This document shows positions 49,744 through 57,501 of a DNA stretch of 64,000 nt, piece after piece (the first letter of the stretch is position 1; each line of letters opens with the position of its first letter). Under the pieces are notes generated by a model. The model saw only the letters and a list, made by a program, of their open reading frames with translations, was not told where the DNA came from and made no database searches. The translations under genes and the position numbers were made by a program. Origin of the DNA: Scatosoma sp045533485 (GTDB lineage Bacteria; Bacillota; Clostridia; Christensenellales; Borkfalkiaceae); the NCBI GenBank assembly GCA_045533485.1, contig JAZSHX010000002.1, forward strand, positions 7,943-71,942, written 5' to 3'.

Positions 49744-51269
49744 GCCTGTTTACCCCCTTCCGTTTGCTTGAGTGATAAGCGGATTTTTTCTTTGGGAATA
49801 ATCAAGCTGACAAGGTCGTTTTCGTTCCAAGTATCTTCGCAGGCAAGCACGTAATCTTCTTCGTTTTCCGTGCGCACGATATAGCGATAATATTCGCTCT
49901 TATAAATCATGGAAATGATATGTCCCTGCGCGCCGCCTTCGTCGAGATTGTCGCTCATAGTAATATCCATCAGGTCTACTTCGACGTTGACTTCAACGCC
50001 CGTCAAATCCAGCTGTTCGCCTTTGGCGGTGATTAAATATCCTTCTTCGTCCAAATGGCTGCCGGGATACAGCTGCGTTACGTCGCACTCAAATTCGCCG
50101 TCGCCGAATTCTACGGTGTTGCGCTTGGTGATTACGCCGCTAAACTTATTTACGCGGAAAATTTTTTTCATAACGTGAATACCGTCCGGTTGAATAAGCA
50201 GACCAACGGTGTCGCCTACGGTCGGGGCAGTGGTGCTTTGAATTTCTATTTCATATCTGCCGCACTGTACCAAAATTTGATAATGTATGCCTTTGAAGAT
50301 AACGGACGTCACCTTGCCTTTCAATTTGCCGTCGTCTGCCGCAACGATTTGCACGTCTTCGGGGCGTACCACGACGTCTACGGGCTCGTCCTTTTCAAAA
50401 CCTTCGTCTAAGCACGCGAATGATTTACCGCAAAACCGTACTTGACCGTCCTTGGGCATAACGCCCGTGAAAATATTGCTTTCGCCGATAAAGTCGGCAA
50501 CGAACGTGTTTTTCGGTTCGTTATAAATGCTTTCGGGCGTGCCGATTTGTTGAATAGCGCCGTCTGCCATAACCACGATCGTGTCCGACATAGTAAGCGC
50601 TTCTTCTTGGTCGTGCGTTACGTAGATGAACGTAATTCCCAAGCGCTTGTGCATGGCTTTAAGTTCCAACTGCATTTCCTTGCGCATTTTCAAATCGAGT
50701 GCGCCAAGCGGTTCGTCCAAAAGCAAAATTTCCGGTTCGTTGACGATAGCGCGCGCAATGGCGATACGTTGTTGTTGACCGCCTGAAAGCGTGGCGATGC
50801 TACGCTTTTCAAAACCGCTTAAATCCACAATTTCCAACGCCTTTTTCACCTTTTCCGCGATAACAGCTTTGGGGATTTTTTCGTTTTTGGTTTTTTGATT
50901 GCCGTTTTTGTCGGTATACGTAGTGGGAACGCGCGTTTGCTTTAAACCAAACGCCACGTTTTCAAATACGTTCAAGTGCGGAAACAGCGCGTATTTTTGA
51001 AATACGGTGTTGACGGGGCGGCGGTTGGGGGGCAAGTGCGAAATATCTTCCCCGTTGAGTAAAATTTTACCGCTTGTAGGTAGGTCAAACCCTGCAATCA
51101 TACGTAGCGTCGTAGTTTTACCGCAACCCGACGGGCCTAAAAAGGTGATAAATTCGCCTTTTCGCACGTAGAAATTCATATTTTCCACGACGGTAACGCC
51201 GTCAAACTGTTTGCAGACGTCTACAAGCTGAATGATTTTCGATTGATTGTTTAAAGCGGTGTTTTTCAT
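49740..51269 (-). CDS. potA: Spermidine/putrescine ABC transporter ATPase with extended C-terminus
   Basis: This 509-residue ATPase has Walker A GPSGCGKTT, signature LSGGQQQRIAIARAI, Walker B ILLLDEPLGALD and THDQEEALTMSD. It has a lysine-rich insert (TYTDKNGNQKTKNEKIPK) before the helical domain. PotA is usually about 350-380 residues. The extra C-terminal part here reads as two TOBE-like segments: GKLKGKVTSVIFKGIHYQI, and a second similar one, GHIISMIYKSEYYRYIV, about 150 residues later, after a short beta-rich linker. The extension may tune activity. It heads the transporter genes and is preceded by the regulator. Confidence 0.93.
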   Translation of the reverse strand: MKNTALNNQSKIIQLVDVCKQFDGVTVVENMNFYVRKGEFITFLGPSGCGKTTTLRMIAGFDLPTSGKILLNGEDISHLPPNRRPVNTVFQKYALFPHLNVFENVAFGLKQTRVPTTYTDKNGNQKTKNEKIPKAVIAEKVKKALEIVDLSGFEKRSIATLSGGQQQRIAIARAIVNEPEILLLDEPLGALDLKMRKEMQLELKAMHKRLGITFIYVTHDQEEALTMSDTIVVMADGAIQQIGTPESIYNEPKNTFVADFIGESNIFTGVMPKDGQVRFCGKSFACLDEGFEKDEPVDVVVRPEDVQIVAADDGKLKGKVTSVIFKGIHYQILVQCGRYEIEIQSTTAPTVGDTVGLLIQPDGIHVMKKIFRVNKFSGVITKRNTVEFGDGEFECDVTQLYPGSHLDEEGYLITAKGEQLDLTGVEVNVEVDLMDITMSDNLDEGGAQGHIISMIYKSEYYRYIVRTENEEDYVLACEDTWNENDLVSLIIPKEKIRLSLKQTEGGKQA

Positions 51270-51322
51270 AAGTCTTTCTCCGAAAGAATGATTTTGTTTG
51301 TGTATAAAAAGTAAAAAAACTT

Positions 51323-51856
51323 TTAAAAATTAGGCGGTGTGGAAATCCACAAAAATTTGGCAACCGACGTGCCTTTGTTGACAATGTAGTGGGGGGTGCT
51401 TGCTGAATAATAAAACGCTTCGCCTTTTTTGGCTACGTGATGTTTATTCCCCAAAACGATGGAAATTTTACCTTCCAAAACGTACCCGAATTCTTCGCCT
51501 TCGTGCGGTACGTCAACGGCAGTGGCAACGCCTTCGTCGAGTTCTACGCGCATGGGCTCCATCATATTTTTTTGCGCGTTTGGGATAAGCCAGTGCGATA
51601 ACACGCCGTCGGCATTTTTTTCGATATATTCGTTTTTGGTGAACACGACCTTTTCCTGTGTTTCCGCGCGGAAAAATTCGGACAAATTACTGCCAAGCGC
51701 TGATAAAATGTCCGTTAAGGTGGCAATAGAAGGGCTGTTCAAATCGTTTTCAAGCTGGGATATGTATCCTTTCGTCAGCTCACAACGATCAGCAAGCTCT
51801 GTTTGCGTCAACCCTTTCGTGTGCCGCATTTGTTTGATTTTTTTGCCTATGTTCAT
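51323..51856 (-). CDS. XRE-cupin transcriptional regulator of the pot operon
   Basis: This 177-residue protein has an N-terminal XRE helix-turn-helix (IKQMRHTKGLTQTELADRCELTKGYISQLEN) and a C-terminal cupin (VPHEGEEFGYVLEGKISIVLG, then GEAFYYSASTPHYIVN), the PuuR-like layout often found with polyamine genes. It is 53 bases upstream of potA on the same strand and probably senses polyamines to repress the operon. Inverted repeats in its own leader are likely operators. Confidence 0.9.
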   Translation of the reverse strand: MNIGKKIKQMRHTKGLTQTELADRCELTKGYISQLENDLNSPSIATLTDILSALGSNLSEFFRAETQEKVVFTKNEYIEKNADGVLSHWLIPNAQKNMMEPMRVELDEGVATAVDVPHEGEEFGYVLEGKISIVLGNKHHVAKKGEAFYYSASTPHYIVNKGTSVAKFLWISTPPNF

Positions 51857-51881
51857 AACTTGGCCGTCCTTTTAGTTTTTT

Positions 51882-51946
51882 ACAAACAACGGTTTGTAAG
51901 GCGGTTTGTTAAAAATAAACCAAAAGTTTAGCAAAAATAAACTTTT
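51882..51946 (-). promoter_or_regulatory. Operator-like repeats in the pot leader
   Basis: ACAAAC-AACG-GTTTGT (51882-51897) and AAAAGTTTA-N7-TAAACTTTT (51922-51946) are inverted repeats just downstream of the expected start near 51949. AAAAATAAAC occurs at 51911 and 51933, and AAAATAAAC at 51961. They are good candidate sites for the XRE-cupin repressor. Confidence 0.5.
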
Positions 51947-51955
51947 ATGATAATA

Positions 51956-51993
51956 ATTATAAAATAAACGTAAGGATATGTCAAACGTTTGAA
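51956..51993 (-). promoter_or_regulatory. Consensus promoter of the regulator-pot operon with -35 palindrome
   Basis: On the minus strand TTGACA (51984-51979), 17-base spacer, TATAAT (51961-51956). TCAAACGTTTGA (51981-51992) overlaps the -35 box exactly as at the rpsL promoter. Confidence 0.8.
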
Positions 51994-52032
51994 AGGCGTT
52001 TTTTTAAATATTTCGCCTGCGCGCAAAAAAAT

Positions 52033-52054
52033 ACGCACGCGTATAGGCGTGCGT
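52033..52054 (-). terminator. Second terminator downstream of rpsT
   Basis: ACGCACGC (52033-52040) pairs with GCGTGCGT (52047-52054). On the minus strand seven T follow. The rest of the 51857-52162 gap holds this hairpin, the first rpsT terminator and the pot promoter. Confidence 0.65.
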
Positions 52055-52102
52055 GGGAAAAGTTATGCGTTTTTCGCTCTTGCGCAGGGTGGGGCAAACA
52101 CG

Positions 52103-52134
52103 AAAAAAGAGGTCTACCTGTTGGCAGACCTTCA
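52103..52134 (-). terminator. First terminator of rpsT
   Basis: On the minus strand AGGTCTGCC pairs with GGTAGACCT (one G-U pair), then CTTTTTT. It begins about 30 bases after the rpsT stop. Confidence 0.7.
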
Positions 52135-52162
52135 TATTTTAGAATATGATAAGTAGTGGTGA

Positions 52163-52426
52163 TTAGTTCAAAGCGGCAAGTTTCTTCGCAAGCTTTGCCT
52201 TTCTGTTGTTAGCGTTGTTCTTGTGGATAACGCCTTTCGTAACCGCAGCGTCGATTGCGGAAACGGTAGCAGGGAAAAGGTTGGTTGCTTCTTCTTTGTT
52301 GCCTGCGTTCACAGCTTCAAGGAATTTCTTCACTTGCGTCTTGAGCGCGGATTTAATCGCTTTGTTTTGCATCGTTTTCTTTTCGATAACCAAAACTCTC
52401 TTTTTTGCGGATTTAATATTAGGCAT
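52163..52426 (-). CDS. rpsT: 30S ribosomal protein S20
   Basis: This 87-residue, lysine-rich, all-helical 16S rRNA binding protein starts MPNIKSAKKRVLVIEKKTMQNKAIKS and ends GVIHKNNANNRKAKLAKKLAAL, the family pattern. It is a single-gene unit with AAGGAGA before ATG, its own promoter and two terminators. It is divergent from murI. Confidence 0.97.
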   Translation of the reverse strand: MPNIKSAKKRVLVIEKKTMQNKAIKSALKTQVKKFLEAVNAGNKEEATNLFPATVSAIDAAVTKGVIHKNNANNRKAKLAKKLAALN

Positions 52427-52480
52427 AATGTTCTCCTTTTGTCCGATTATTTTCTTGCAGTCATTTATATTGCGTAGATT

Positions 52481-52509
52481 ATTTTAGCATAATTTCTTTG
52501 GATTGTAAA
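52481..52509 (-). promoter_or_regulatory. Sigma-A promoter of rpsT
   Basis: On the minus strand TTTACA (52509-52504), 17-base spacer ending TG-C, TAAAAT (52486-52481). Confidence 0.7.
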
Positions 52510-52576
52510 CTGTTTTTCACGCAAAAATTACGAAAAAGCGCAAAATTTTCAAATTTTTTATTTTTTGGGGGTAAAA

Positions 52577-53413
52577 ATGTATCTTCCAACGGGTGGAATT
52601 GCCTTTTTTGACAGCGGTGTGGGTGGACTTACCGTTTTACACGAATGTATCAAGCGGGGCAACGGCTCCCTTTTTTATTATTACGGCGACAACCAAAACG
52701 CACCGTACGGCAGTTTGCCGAGCGAGTGCATCTACGCATATACGCAACGCGCGTTGGATATGTTTCACGTGTTACAAAGTTCGGTTGCGGTGCTTGCCTG
52801 CAACACCGTCACGGCGGTTTGTGCGGAAAAATTACGCAGGCAATATCCCTTTCCCATCATCGGCGCAGAACCTGCGGTACTGCCTGCGTGTGCGCGTGGG
52901 GGTAAAGTGCTGGTGCTTGCTACGCCTGCTACCTGTCAAAGTGAAAGATTTGCCCGTCTTTGCGATAAGGCAAGGGTAAAATACCCGTCCGCAGAGCTGG
53001 TTATCCACCCTTGTCCACACTTGGCAAAGGCGATAGAGCAGGGGGGTAAGGATATGAATTTCGATATATCTATCCACATTTCCACAATGCCCGTCTCTTC
53101 CGTTGTTTTGGGGTGCACCCACTACATATATATAAAGGAGCGGATAAAATCGATGTTTTCTTGTCCCGTTTTTGACGGAAATTTGGGGATATCCACTCGC
53201 TTATCCACAGTGCTCTCTGCGCAAAATAGGGGAGATTTATCCACAAAAAAAGACGGTTTTATCCACATTTGCAAAAAAAGTAGGGATAGCCAACCACTTT
53301 TCTCCACAGTTACCCTAAAAAGCGGAAAAACGGCAAAAATATATTTTTTGGGCGCTTGCGCGCGTATAAATAAGGTTTTTTACGAACAAATGTTCGCAAA
53401 TCCTTATAAATAA
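52577..53413 (+). CDS. murI: Glutamate racemase, coding sequence dense in DnaA boxes
   Basis: This 278-residue enzyme makes D-glutamate for peptidoglycan. The two catalytic cysteines are in LACNTVTAV and VLGCTHYIY, the general acid/base aspartate in FFDSGVGGLTVL, and GDNQNAPYG is conserved. ATG 52577 with a GGGGGT site is preferred over TTG 52565. The second half of the gene (53001-53308) holds nine TTATCCACA-like 9-mers, three perfect. They fall in different codon phases, so they reflect DNA-level selection. The protein region they encode is a variable C-terminal part. Confidence 0.9.
   Translation: MYLPTGGIAFFDSGVGGLTVLHECIKRGNGSLFYYYGDNQNAPYGSLPSECIYAYTQRALDMFHVLQSSVAVLACNTVTAVCAEKLRRQYPFPIIGAEPAVLPACARGGKVLVLATPATCQSERFARLCDKARVKYPSAELVIHPCPHLAKAIEQGGKDMNFDISIHISTMPVSSVVLGCTHYIYIKERIKSMFSCPVFDGNLGISTRLSTVLSAQNRGDLSTKKDGFIHICKKSRDSQPLFSTVTLKSGKTAKIYFLGACARINKVFYEQMFANPYK
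53001..53308 (+). other. Cluster of DnaA-box sequences inside murI
   Basis: Nine same-strand 9-mers resemble the DnaA box TTATCCACA. Perfect copies lie at 53201, 53237 and 53259. One-mismatch copies lie at 53001 (TTATCCACC), 53011 (TTGTCCACA), 53070 (CTATCCACA) and 53300 (TTCTCCACA). Weaker ones lie at 53078 and 53189. AT-rich DNA follows at 53390-53470. This could be a DnaA titration or control site or, less likely, a replication origin. Confidence 0.6.
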
Positions 53414-53478
53414 AGGAGTGTAGCGAATAAAAAATTTGATTTTTTTCAAAAAAATTTCCAGAAATTATGAAAAAACCC

Positions 53479-53507
53479 TTGACAATGGTCAAAAGTGGTT
53501 GTATAAT
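53479..53507 (+). promoter_or_regulatory. Consensus promoter of mraZ with a possible MraZ box
   Basis: TTGACA (53479-53484), 17-base spacer, TATAAT (53502-53507). The spacer contains AAAGTGGT (53492-53499), which matches the MraZ box described in mollicutes, and TTGAC-N4-GTCAA overlaps the -35. Confidence 0.75.
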
Positions 53508-53564
53508 AGTGTCAATGATGTATATGGGGCGAAGAGCCTACAAAAAACGGGAGGGAACAGCGAT

Positions 53565-53990
53565 ATGTTCAAGGGCGTATTCGAACATCAATTAGACGAT
53601 AAAAACAGATTGCGGATTCCCGCTCGGTTCAAAAAAGAGCTGGTAGGGGAAAACGGGGAAAAGCCGTACAGCTTTTTCCGCGGTATGAACCGTTGCATTT
53701 GCGTTATGTCGGACGAACTTTTGGACGATACCATTTCTTCGATTGCAGAAGAAGGCATTTCCGAATCGACGCAAGCGTCAACGCTGTTCTTTGCCAGCAT
53801 CTTTTCCGCTGAAGAAGACGCGCAAGGGCGCGTGGTGCTTCCTGCAACCTTGAAAAAGATGGCAGGTATCCAAAAGGACGTCGTCACGTTAGGGCGTGGC
53901 AACCGTTTGGAAATTTGGGCAGCGGAACGTTATTATGAATATTTAGAAGGCGTCGATTACGATGCCGAACTGAAAAAGTTGGGGATTTAA
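53565..53990 (+). CDS. mraZ: Transcriptional regulator MraZ
   Basis: This 141-residue AbrB-like double-SpoVT fold protein starts MFKGVFEHQLDDKNRLRIPARF and has the second repeat AEEDAQGRVVLPATLKKMAG. MraZ binds repeats upstream of its own gene and controls the dcw cluster. The ATG has GGGAGGG upstream. rsmH follows after six bases. Confidence 0.95.
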   Translation: MFKGVFEHQLDDKNRLRIPARFKKELVGENGEKPYSFFRGMNRCICVMSDELLDDTISSIAEEGISESTQASTLFFASIFSAEEDAQGRVVLPATLKKMAGIQKDVVTLGRGNRLEIWAAERYYEYLEGVDYDAELKKLGI

Positions 53991-53996
53991 TCGTAT

Positions 53997-54935
53997 ATGT
54001 TGGAATTTTCGCACAAACCGGTTATGCTGGAAGAATGTTTAGACGGCCTTGCCTTGAAAGACGGCGGGGTGTGGTTTGACGGCACGATCGGCGGCGCGGG
54101 GCATTCCTATGAAATTCTCAAACGCACGTCGCCAAACGGCAGATTGATTGCTACCGATTTAGACGACGAAGCGATCCAAGCGGCAACCAAGCGTTTGCAG
54201 GAATTTGACGGTAGATTTACCATCTATAAATCTAATTATAAAAACTTTGAAAAGGTATTTGCGCAAGCAGGCGTGGATAAGATAGACGGGGCGCTGTTGG
54301 ATTTTGGCATTTCGTCCCATCAAATCGACGACGCGGACAGGGGATTTTCCTATCGCCAAGCGGACGCGCCCTTGGATATGCGTATGGATCAAACCGCGCC
54401 GCTCACGGCGGAAACGGTGGTGAATACCTATCCCGAAGAAAAGCTTGCTTACATATTAAAAACGTACGGCGAAGAAACGTTTGCAAAGCAAATTGCAAGA
54501 AATATCGTCAAATACAGACAGGACAAGCCCTTAAAAACTTCGGGCGAGCTTTCTCAAATTATTCAAAGCAGTATCCCTGCAAAATTCCGTTTCGGCGCGC
54601 CGTGCGAAAGAAAAACCTTTCAAGCCTTGCGTATCGAAGTCAACGGTGAGCTGGACGGATTATACGATTTGGTGGTGGGGTTATCCCGTCGCTTGAAAAA
54701 GGGCGGACGCATCGTTATTTTGACCTTTCAATCGCTGGAAGACAGAATTGTTAAGGAAGCGTTCAAAAATTTGGAAAATCCTTGTACGTGCCCGGGCAAT
54801 TTCCCCGTTTGCGTATGCGGTAAAAAGCCCGAACTGAAAATTATTACGAAAAAACCTATTACGGCAGGAGAGTGCGAGCTTGCCGATAATTCCAGAAGCA
54901 AGTGCGCAAAATTGCGCATTGCAGAACGCATATAA
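53997..54935 (+). CDS. rsmH: 16S rRNA (cytosine1402-N4)-methyltransferase
   Basis: This 312-residue SAM-dependent methyltransferase has HKPVMLEECLDGL at the start, the SAM loop FDGTIGGAGHSYEIL, LLDFGISSHQIDDADRGFSY, and the C-terminal ITKKPITAGECELADNSRSKCAKLRIAERI. It modifies C1402 of 16S rRNA with RsmI. It is the standard second gene of the dcw cluster. Confidence 0.96.
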   Translation: MLEFSHKPVMLEECLDGLALKDGGVWFDGTIGGAGHSYEILKRTSPNGRLIATDLDDEAIQAATKRLQEFDGRFTIYKSNYKNFEKVFAQAGVDKIDGALLDFGISSHQIDDADRGFSYRQADAPLDMRMDQTAPLTAETVVNTYPEEKLAYILKTYGEETFAKQIARNIVKYRQDKPLKTSGELSQIIQSSIPAKFRFGAPCERKTFQALRIEVNGELDGLYDLVVGLSRRLKKGGRIVILTFQSLEDRIVKEAFKNLENPCTCPGNFPVCVCGKKPELKIITKKPITAGECELADNSRSKCAKLRIAERI

Positions 54936-54959
54936 AAATACTTAAAAACCGATCGCAAT

Positions 54960-54979
54960 CAAACCGCAAGGGCGGTTTG
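54960..54979 (+). other. Hairpin between rsmH and ftsL
   Basis: CAAACCGC (54960-54967), AAGG loop, GCGGTTTG (54972-54979). No T run follows, so it is more likely an RNA processing or stabilising element than a terminator. Confidence 0.35.
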
Positions 54980-55005
54980 TGGAGATAAGAAATACGGAGG
55001 GAAAC

Positions 55006-55641
55006 ATGGCAACGTTAGAAGACGTAAGAACAAATGAAATTGCTGCTTTAAAAGAAGCGGAATTACATAACGCCGGCATTCAGGAACGCTACCGCCGTTT
55101 GCGTGAAGCAGAAGAAAGACAGTTCTCTGCTCCTGCGCAAAACGCAACCGATTACACGGTGCGCGCGTCTGTGCTTGCGCCTGAAAAACCCGCGTTTTCT
55201 ACGTTTGAAAGCGTGCCCCAAACCGCGCAAACTCCCCAAGTGACGGAGTTTGTAAGAGAGCGTGTAACTTCTCCCGTATTCACCACGGAAAAATTCAACG
55301 CTTTTGCAGGCGAACAAGCAGTGCAAGCGCCCGTGGAAATCCCCGTAGCGCGCGTAGAACAAACGGCGCAAACGGAACAAGTAGCGCAATATTCGCTCAG
55401 CGCGTTTGCGAAAAAAGCCATCGTAGCGTTTTGCGCAACGGTAACGCTGATGACGTCGCTTATCGGCGTGAATACGCACTTAATCAATAAGAAACGCATT
55501 GAAATTGAAAATTTGCAAACAAGACAACAACAATTATTAAAAGAAAACGAAGAAATTCAACGCCGTATCGAAGAAGCAACTTCCGAAGAAAGTATTCGCG
55601 AATATGCGCTTTCTCAAGGCATGATTGAGATTGACGGATAA
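55006..55641 (+). CDS. ftsL: FtsL-like division protein with long N-terminal region
   Basis: This 211-residue bitopic protein has a long, mostly disordered cytoplasmic part (residues 1-140, rich in A, Q, T, V), one membrane helix (about 142-164, KKAIVAFCATVTLMTSLIGV) and a short coiled coil outside (IEIENLQTRQQQLLKENEEI). The order mraZ-rsmH-this-PBP is that of ftsL. It should pair with the DivIC-like protein at 24854. The N-terminal region is much longer than in Bacillus FtsL. The ATG has CGGAGGG upstream. Confidence 0.8.
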   Translation: MATLEDVRTNEIAALKEAELHNAGIQERYRRLREAEERQFSAPAQNATDYTVRASVLAPEKPAFSTFESVPQTAQTPQVTEFVRERVTSPVFTTEKFNAFAGEQAVQAPVEIPVARVEQTAQTEQVAQYSLSAFAKKAIVAFCATVTLMTSLIGVNTHLINKKRIEIENLQTRQQQLLKENEEIQRRIEEATSEESIREYALSQGMIEIDG

Positions 55642-55674
55642 TAGAATATAAGTGTCTTCCACAGGAGGGGGCTT

Positions 55675-57438
55675 ATTATCAAACGGCACGACATTCAACC
55701 CAACGACGATTTTTATTCAGTTTCTGTTCTACGAAAGAGGTTATTAGCCATTAGCTTGGCAATAACCTTTCTTTTTTGCTTTTTAGGCGCGCGTTTTTTC
55801 TACGTGCAGGTGCTTTGGCAGGAAGAACTCAACTACCGTGCGCTTGATCAATGGACGCGCGAAATCCCTATCGTTGCTCAGCGCGGAAAAATTACCGATA
55901 GAAACGGCGAAATTTTAGCCGATAACGACACGGCGTACACGGTGTATGCACGCGCAAACGCGATGAAAGACAAAGCGTCGGCGTCGCAAGCGCTTGCGCA
56001 AACGCTGGATTTAGACGCGACTTCGTTGTATGATAAACTAACCAAGAAAAAGGCGTCGGAAGTGACTGTGGCAAGAAAAATCGATAAAAGCTACGTCGAA
56101 AAGCTGGCAGGACAGTCCATCGACGGGGTGTATTATGCGCGCGATAACGTACGGAAATATCCCAACGATTCGTTGCTTTGCCAAGTGCTGGGCTTTACGT
56201 CCATTGACGGCGTGGGTACGACGGGGATAGAAAAATATTACGAAAAATTGCTGTCGGGTAAAAACGGTGAGCTGTTATACGAAACGGATTTGGTGGGCGT
56301 AGAAATAGAAGGCAGCGTAGCCACGTATTTGCCTGCGGAAGACGGGTACAACGTACAGCTTACGATAGACAGCGGTATACAGCAAATTGCGGAAAGCGCG
56401 CTTGCAAAGGTAGGGCTGGAATATTCGCCTGCCGCCGCGTCTTGCATCGTTTTAGACGTCAATAATTTTGAAGTGCTTGCGCTTGCCAATTATCCGTCGT
56501 ACAATCTCAACGAAATTCCGCGCGACGATATTGCTACGCTCAATAAACTTTCCCGAAATTCGCTGGTTTGCGACGTGTACGAACCGGGGTCTACCTTTAA
56601 AATTATCACGTCCGCCATCAACGTGGAAGAGCATTTGCGCGGCAATCCCAAAGCGGTGTCCACGTCCTACGTATTCGCCAGCGGACGAACGCGGTCAGTC
56701 GATGGCACGACGGTCAAGTGTTGGAGCAACCACGCCAACGGTAAGCACTGCAATCAAACGCTTGCGGAAGCGCTCAACAACAGCTGTAACCCTTGTTTTA
56801 CGGATATGGCACTGTCGCTTGGCAAACAAACCTTTTACGAATATTTATCCGTGTTTGGGTTTGGTAAGCGCACGGGGATTGATTTCTTCGGCGAAGCGTA
56901 CGGATTGCTTATGGCGCAAAATTCCGTGCGGAATTGCGATTTGGCGCGTATCGGGTTTGGGCAAACGATAGCGGTGTCGGGTTTACAGCTTGCCTGCGCT
57001 ACGGCGTCTGTAATCAACGGCGGCTATTATTATACGCCTAAGCTTGTCAAAAGCGTGTACGCAAATGATGGGTACATATTGCAAAAAGCGGACAATAAAG
57101 CCGTGCGAAGAACGGTCAGCGAGCAAACGTCGAAAATTTTAGCGGAAATGCTGGAAGGCGTAGTCACAAAAGGCAGCGGTAAAAAGGCGTATATCGACGG
57201 GTATAGAGTGGCAGGCAAAACAGGTACGGCGCAAAAATACGAAAACGGCCGTATCGCGCAGGGCAAATACGTGTCGTCGTTCGTGGGCTTTTTTCCTGCC
57301 GACAATCCAAAATATTTAGCGCTTATCACCGTCGATGAACCGCAGGGCGCGTATTACGGTAGCGTAGTTGCCGCACCGTGCGCAAGAGAAGTGTTTGAAG
57401 GCATTATTTCCTTAAAAAATATATCGTCGCGCGCGTAG
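55675..57438 (+). CDS. ftsI: Class B penicillin-binding protein (FtsI/SpoVD type), probable ATT start
   Basis: This protein of about 587 residues has an N-terminal membrane helix, a PBP dimerisation domain (VAQRGKITDRNGEILADN) and a transpeptidase domain with GSTFKIIT (active serine), SCNP and AGKTGTAQKY. No PASTA domain is present, so FtsI fits better than SpoVD. The first standard start in frame is TTG 55756, inside the membrane helix and without a ribosome site. AGGAGG at 55663-55668 lies six bases before ATT 55675, from which the frame encodes RHDIQPNDDFYSVSVLRKR, the expected basic lead. ATT initiation, or a base error for ATG, is inferred. Confidence 0.8.
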   Translation: MIKRHDIQPNDDFYSVSVLRKRLLAISLAITFLFCFLGARFFYVQVLWQEELNYRALDQWTREIPIVAQRGKITDRNGEILADNDTAYTVYARANAMKDKASASQALAQTLDLDATSLYDKLTKKKASEVTVARKIDKSYVEKLAGQSIDGVYYARDNVRKYPNDSLLCQVLGFTSIDGVGTTGIEKYYEKLLSGKNGELLYETDLVGVEIEGSVATYLPAEDGYNVQLTIDSGIQQIAESALAKVGLEYSPAAASCIVLDVNNFEVLALANYPSYNLNEIPRDDIATLNKLSRNSLVCDVYEPGSTFKIITSAINVEEHLRGNPKAVSTSYVFASGRTRSVDGTTVKCWSNHANGKHCNQTLAEALNNSCNPCFTDMALSLGKQTFYEYLSVFGFGKRTGIDFFGEAYGLLMAQNSVRNCDLARIGFGQTIAVSGLQLACATASVINGGYYYTPKLVKSVYANDGYILQKADNKAVRRTVSEQTSKILAEMLEGVVTKGSGKKAYIDGYRVAGKTGTAQKYENGRIAQGKYVSSFVGFFPADNPKYLALITVDEPQGAYYGSVVAAPCAREVFEGIISLKNISSRA

Positions 57439-57457
57439 GAGCGAAAAGACGGCAAAA

Positions 57458-57484
57458 AAACCGCAAGTTTGTAACTTGCGGTTT
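57458..57484. terminator. Bidirectional terminator between ftsI and the PHP gene
   Basis: AAACCGCAAGTT (57458-57469) pairs perfectly with AACTTGCGGTTT (57473-57484) around TGT, between converging genes. Confidence 0.75.
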
Positions 57485-57501
57485 GCTTTATGTGTGCAAA
57501 T

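Noticed and set aside
53390..53470. Complete replication origin next to murI
   Set aside because: The AT-rich stretch is suggestive, but dnaA, dnaN and rpmH are absent and skew cannot be judged in this window, so only a DnaA-box cluster is claimed.
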